A DNA stretch of 33,144 nucleotides from contig NZ_QNQU01000019.1 of NCBI RefSeq assembly GCF_003315595.1, forward strand, positions 1 through 33,144. Reading direction: 5' to 3'. The notes under the pieces were generated by a model. The model ran no database searches and was not told the DNA's origin. It saw only the letters and a list, made by a program, of their open reading frames with translations. Of the stretch, positions 30,244 to 33,144 are shown one piece after another. This DNA comes from Pedobacter miscanthi (GTDB lineage Bacteria; Bacteroidota; Bacteroidia; Sphingobacteriales; Sphingobacteriaceae). The stretch's first letter is position 1; each line of letters opens with the position of its first letter. Made by a program: the position numbers and the translations under genes.

Positions 30244-32541
30244 TTATTTCAGGGTAAAAGCAGCTTCTTTTACATCGCGTGAATTAGTACCGATAAATAC
30301 TTTAAAATCGCCAGGTTCTGCTACAAATTTCAGGTCTGAATTGTAAAATTTAAGGTCGTTTTCCGAAATATTAAAAGTAATTGTTCTGCTTTCACCAGCT
30401 TTTAAACTTATCTTTTGGAAACCCTTTAATTCTTTAACCGGACGGGTAATGCTGCCCACAAGATCCTGGATATACAATTGAACCACTTCTTTGCCCTCAT
30501 ATTTGCCTGTATTGCTTAAAGTAACCGATGCGGTGATCGTTTTTCCTTTAGTTAAGGTATTTGAACTTAATTTAATATCGCTATAATTAAATGTGGTATA
30601 GCTCAAGCCAAAACCGAAAGGATATAAAGGATCGTTGCTTACATCTAAATAATTAGAACGGAATTTTTCGAACCATTTACCTTCTGCCAACGGTCGACCG
30701 GTATTTTTATGCGCATAATACAAAGGCACCTGACCAACATTTTGAGGAAAAGTTGTGCTTAGTTTACCCGATGGATTAACATCTCCGAAAAGTACATCGG
30801 CAATGGCACTTCCTGCTTCACTTCCAGGGAACCAAACATTTAAAATCGCCGGGATATTTTCCTGCTCCCAGTTTAATGCCAGCGGACGGCCGGTAAACAA
30901 TACCAAAACAACCGGTTTGCCGGTTTTTGCCAATGCCTTTAACAGGTTTTTCTGTGTTTCTGGAATCTGGATATCGGTTACACTGCTGCTTTCGCCGGTA
31001 AATTCAGAACCTTCACCAATGGTGGCCACAATTACATCCGATTTTTTTGCAACTTCTAAAGCTTCTTTGATCATTTCGGCTTCCGAACGCGGATCGCGTT
31101 TATAAGTAGGGTTGTGGATGTTTACATAACGGTGCTCCATGGTAGAATCGGCCAGGAAATTAGCACCACGTGCAGTTAATACTTTCGCATTATTGCCCAA
31201 GGCATTTTTTAAACCTTGTAATACAGTAACCGATTGATCAAAAAGGGCTGCAACACTCCAGGTGCCATACATATTGGCTGTATTATCGGCCAATGGACCA
31301 ATTAAACCAATAGTTCCTGATTTTTTTAACGGAAGTACATTGTTGTTATTTTTTAACAATACAAAACTTTCGCCGGCAACTTCGCGAGCCACCTGGCGGT
31401 TAGCCGGACTAAAAACTTCTTTCTCTGCTCTTTCGGGGTTGCAGAATTTATAAGGATCGGTAAATAAGCCCAGTTTGTATTTTGCCTGAAGTACCAATCT
31501 GCAAGCCCTGTCTATTTGAGCAATACCAACTTTTTTCTCTGCTAAAGATTTTTTTAACGTACCTAAAAATCCTTCACCCACCATATCCATATCAATACCT
31601 GCATTTAAAGCTAAAGCAGAAACAGTTTGCAAATCGCCCATGCCATGTGCAATCATTTCAGGAATACCAGTATAATCAGTCACTACAAAGCCTTTAAAGC
31701 CCCACTGGTTGCGTAAAACATCGGTCATTAGCCATTTGCTTCCGGTAGCAGGAATACCATCAACTTCGTTAAAAGAAGCCATTACACTGGCGGCACCGGC
31801 ATCAACCGCGGCTTTATAAGGCGGGAAATATTCGTTGTACATGCGTACTTTGCTCATATCGGTGGTGTTATAATCTCTACCGGCTTCGGCAGCGCCATAC
31901 AGTGCGTAGTGTTTTACGCAGGCTAAAATCTCGTTATTGGCCTGTAATTTCCCCTGGTAACCTTTTACCATAGCTGCCGCAATTTGCGAACCTAAATAAG
32001 CATCTTCGCCACTACCTTCTGAAATACGTCCCCAGCGTGGATCTCTCGAAATGTCGACCATAGGCGAGAAGGTCCAGTTAATACCGCTTGCGCTGGCTTC
32101 TATGGCTGCTACACGTGCTGATTTTTGTACACTTGCCATATCCCAGATGCAGCTTACCCCTAAAGGAATCGGGAAAACGGTATTGTAACCGTGGATAACA
32201 TCCATTCCGAAAAGCAATGGAATTTTCATACGGCTGTTTTCTACTGCAATTTTTTGAACGGCTTTGATCTTATCAACGCCTTTAATGTTGAATAAACCAC
32301 CAACTTGTCCTTCTTTTATTTTTTTGGAAATGTCGCTGCTGTTGGCTTGTCCCGTGGTGATATCACCAGAACTGGGCAAATTCAGCTGACCAATTTTTTC
32401 GTCAACGGTCATCTTCGCCATCAGGTTACTGATGAAGGTATTCATCTTCGCTTCTTCCGCCGAAACAGGCTTTTTGGTCTGTGCTGATCCGTTCAGTACA
32501 AATAGTGTTAAAAAAACAACCAGGATATTCGCTCTCTTCAT
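30244..32541 (-). CDS. bglX: Periplasmic beta-glucosidase, glycoside hydrolase family 3
   Basis: A 765-residue exported exo-acting enzyme that removes terminal beta-linked glucose (or related sugars) from oligosaccharides. Signal peptide MKRANILVVFLTLFVLNGSA. The first (alpha/beta)8 domain has FGMDVIHGYNTVFPIPLG, KHYALYG and nucleophile D289 in GFVVTDYTG. The second domain has the likely acid/base E517 in EFTGESSSVTDI. A C-terminal fibronectin-III-like domain (about 650-765, ending VFIGTNSRDVKEAAF) completes the family layout. Length matches E. coli BglX. It stands alone, with a terminator after it and a hairpin array upstream. It could feed on the same glycosides as the oxidative locus. Confidence 0.94.
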   Translation of the reverse strand: MKRANILVVFLTLFVLNGSAQTKKPVSAEEAKMNTFISNLMAKMTVDEKIGQLNLPSSGDITTGQANSSDISKKIKEGQVGGLFNIKGVDKIKAVQKIAVENSRMKIPLLFGMDVIHGYNTVFPIPLGVSCIWDMASVQKSARVAAIEASASGINWTFSPMVDISRDPRWGRISEGSGEDAYLGSQIAAAMVKGYQGKLQANNEILACVKHYALYGAAEAGRDYNTTDMSKVRMYNEYFPPYKAAVDAGAASVMASFNEVDGIPATGSKWLMTDVLRNQWGFKGFVVTDYTGIPEMIAHGMGDLQTVSALALNAGIDMDMVGEGFLGTLKKSLAEKKVGIAQIDRACRLVLQAKYKLGLFTDPYKFCNPERAEKEVFSPANRQVAREVAGESFVLLKNNNNVLPLKKSGTIGLIGPLADNTANMYGTWSVAALFDQSVTVLQGLKNALGNNAKVLTARGANFLADSTMEHRYVNIHNPTYKRDPRSEAEMIKEALEVAKKSDVIVATIGEGSEFTGESSSVTDIQIPETQKNLLKALAKTGKPVVLVLFTGRPLALNWEQENIPAILNVWFPGSEAGSAIADVLFGDVNPSGKLSTTFPQNVGQVPLYYAHKNTGRPLAEGKWFEKFRSNYLDVSNDPLYPFGFGLSYTTFNYSDIKLSSNTLTKGKTITASVTLSNTGKYEGKEVVQLYIQDLVGSITRPVKELKGFQKISLKAGESRTITFNISENDLKFYNSDLKFVAEPGDFKVFIGTNSRDVKEAAFTLK

Positions 32542-32594
32542 TATATGTGTGTTTTATTTTTTATTCTGCATTTTTGCTGGCAAACTCAAATTGC

Positions 32595-33144
32595 CTTACA
32601 GTTATCGTATTTAATGTTGATCGTTACAAACGATCGGTTATTTCCACGCTCGTTAGAAACGAGCGTGAGCTGTTTTTTATTTACTTGCTGGCGCCCGTTT
32701 CCAACGAGTGCCTAAATAGCTTTAGGATTCTATCATATTTTATATTGATCGTTAGAAACGATCAGTTATTTCCACGCCCGTTAGAAACGAGCGTGAGCGC
32801 TTGTTTAATCGACTTCCTCAGTAACTGCTTGCGCTCGTTTCCAACGAGTGCCTAAATAGTTTTACGATTTTATCGTATTTAAATTAATCGTTAGAAACGA
32901 GCGTGAGCGTTTGTTTAATCGAACTTCCTCACGAACTGCTCGCGCTCGTTTCCAACGAGTGCTTAGCTAGCTTTACGATTCTATCGTATTTTATATTGAT
33001 CGTTAGAAACGATCAGTCATTTCCACGTCCGTTAGAAACGAGCGTGAGCGCTTGTTTAATCGGCCTTCCTCAGTAACTGCTTGCGCTCGTTTCCAACGAG
33101 TGCCTAAATAGCCTTACGATTTTATCGTATTTATATTGATCGTT
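32595..33144. repeat. Tandem array of multi-hairpin units (period 112-140 bp), continuing past the window end
   Basis: Units begin with GATCGTT or a close variant at 32619, 32747, 32886, 32998 and 33138, giving lengths 128, 139, 112 and 140. A complete unit carries four small hairpins: GATCGTT-AGA-AACGATC; CACGCTCGTT-AGA-AACGAGCGTG; GCGCTCGTT-TCC-AACGAGTGC; and TACGAT-TTT-ATCGTA. The 112-base unit lacks the part between the first two hairpins. The array lies upstream of bglX and no gene is seen in it. Confidence 0.88.

Noticed and set aside
32595..33144. CRISPR array
   Set aside because: The whole 112-140 bp unit is repeated, including the parts that would be spacers, and no short constant repeat with unique spacers exists. 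No cas gene is in the window.

Overview
The window looks like a chromosomal segment from a Bacteroidota bacterium, most likely Sphingobacteriaceae and close to Pedobacter. The base composition is AT-rich and Shine-Dalgarno sequences are largely absent. Several promoters match the Bacteroidota -7 signal TAnnTTTG. There is a FecR/ECF-sigma pair of the Bacteroides expansion type, a TonB receptor with an STN domain and carboxypeptidase-like domain, and many twin-arginine leaders on sugar-modifying enzymes. The genus is an inference from gene content and style; no rRNA gene is present to confirm it.

Layout. Positions 1-430 are repeat-rich intergenic DNA. From 430 to 7825 there is a mixed housekeeping block: a DUF2911 protein, a GNAT acetyltransferase, a two-gene ABC exporter, a broken antitoxin-like gene, a small hypothetical gene with a PBP4-type D-Ala-D-Ala carboxypeptidase (dacB), a CDP-alcohol phosphatidyltransferase and aspartate-semialdehyde dehydrogenase (asd). 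Positions 8314-19696 hold eleven consecutive minus-strand genes. In transcription order they are: a Tat-signal gluconate-2-dehydrogenase subunit 3, a GMC oxidoreductase, a Gfo/Idh oxidoreductase, a cytosolic sugar isomerase/epimerase, cytochrome c, a Tat-exported Gfo/Idh enzyme, a DUF1080 (3-keto-disaccharide hydrolase family) protein, an MFS permease, a hydroxypyruvate-isomerase-like enzyme, and two tandem Tat-exported isomerase/epimerases. Positions 19977-25744 hold an ECF sigma factor, a FecR anti-sigma factor, a TonB receptor and another Tat-exported isomerase/epimerase. Positions 25745-26537 are a tandem-repeat region. Then follow an SDR-type threonine dehydrogenase, yebC, a REP-associated transposase flanked by palindromes, an esterase-like alpha/beta hydrolase and a GH3 beta-glucosidase (bglX). 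The window ends inside a tandem array of multi-hairpin units.

How the genes fit together. The 8.3-25.7 kb region reads as an oxidative glycoside-utilisation locus. A periplasmic FAD enzyme (GMC plus subunit 3) would oxidise a sugar hydroxyl, probably to a 3-keto-glycoside, and pass electrons to the c-type cytochrome. DUF1080 and the Tat-exported TIM-barrel and Gfo/Idh proteins would then isomerise, cleave or reduce the keto-sugar. The MFS permease would import the product for the two cytosolic enzymes. The TonB receptor and its sigma/anti-sigma pair would supply and sense a substrate. This pathway assignment is inferred from families and gene order.

The non-coding DNA is unusually structured. 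A 33-bp near-perfect palindrome occurs four times, twice flanking the transposase, once at the end of the long gene run and once inside it. A REP-like family built on TCATCTCGACTG occurs three times. Several intergenic blocks are built from short words that appear in both orientations. Two long tandem arrays are present at 25.9-26.5 kb and 32.6-33.1 kb.
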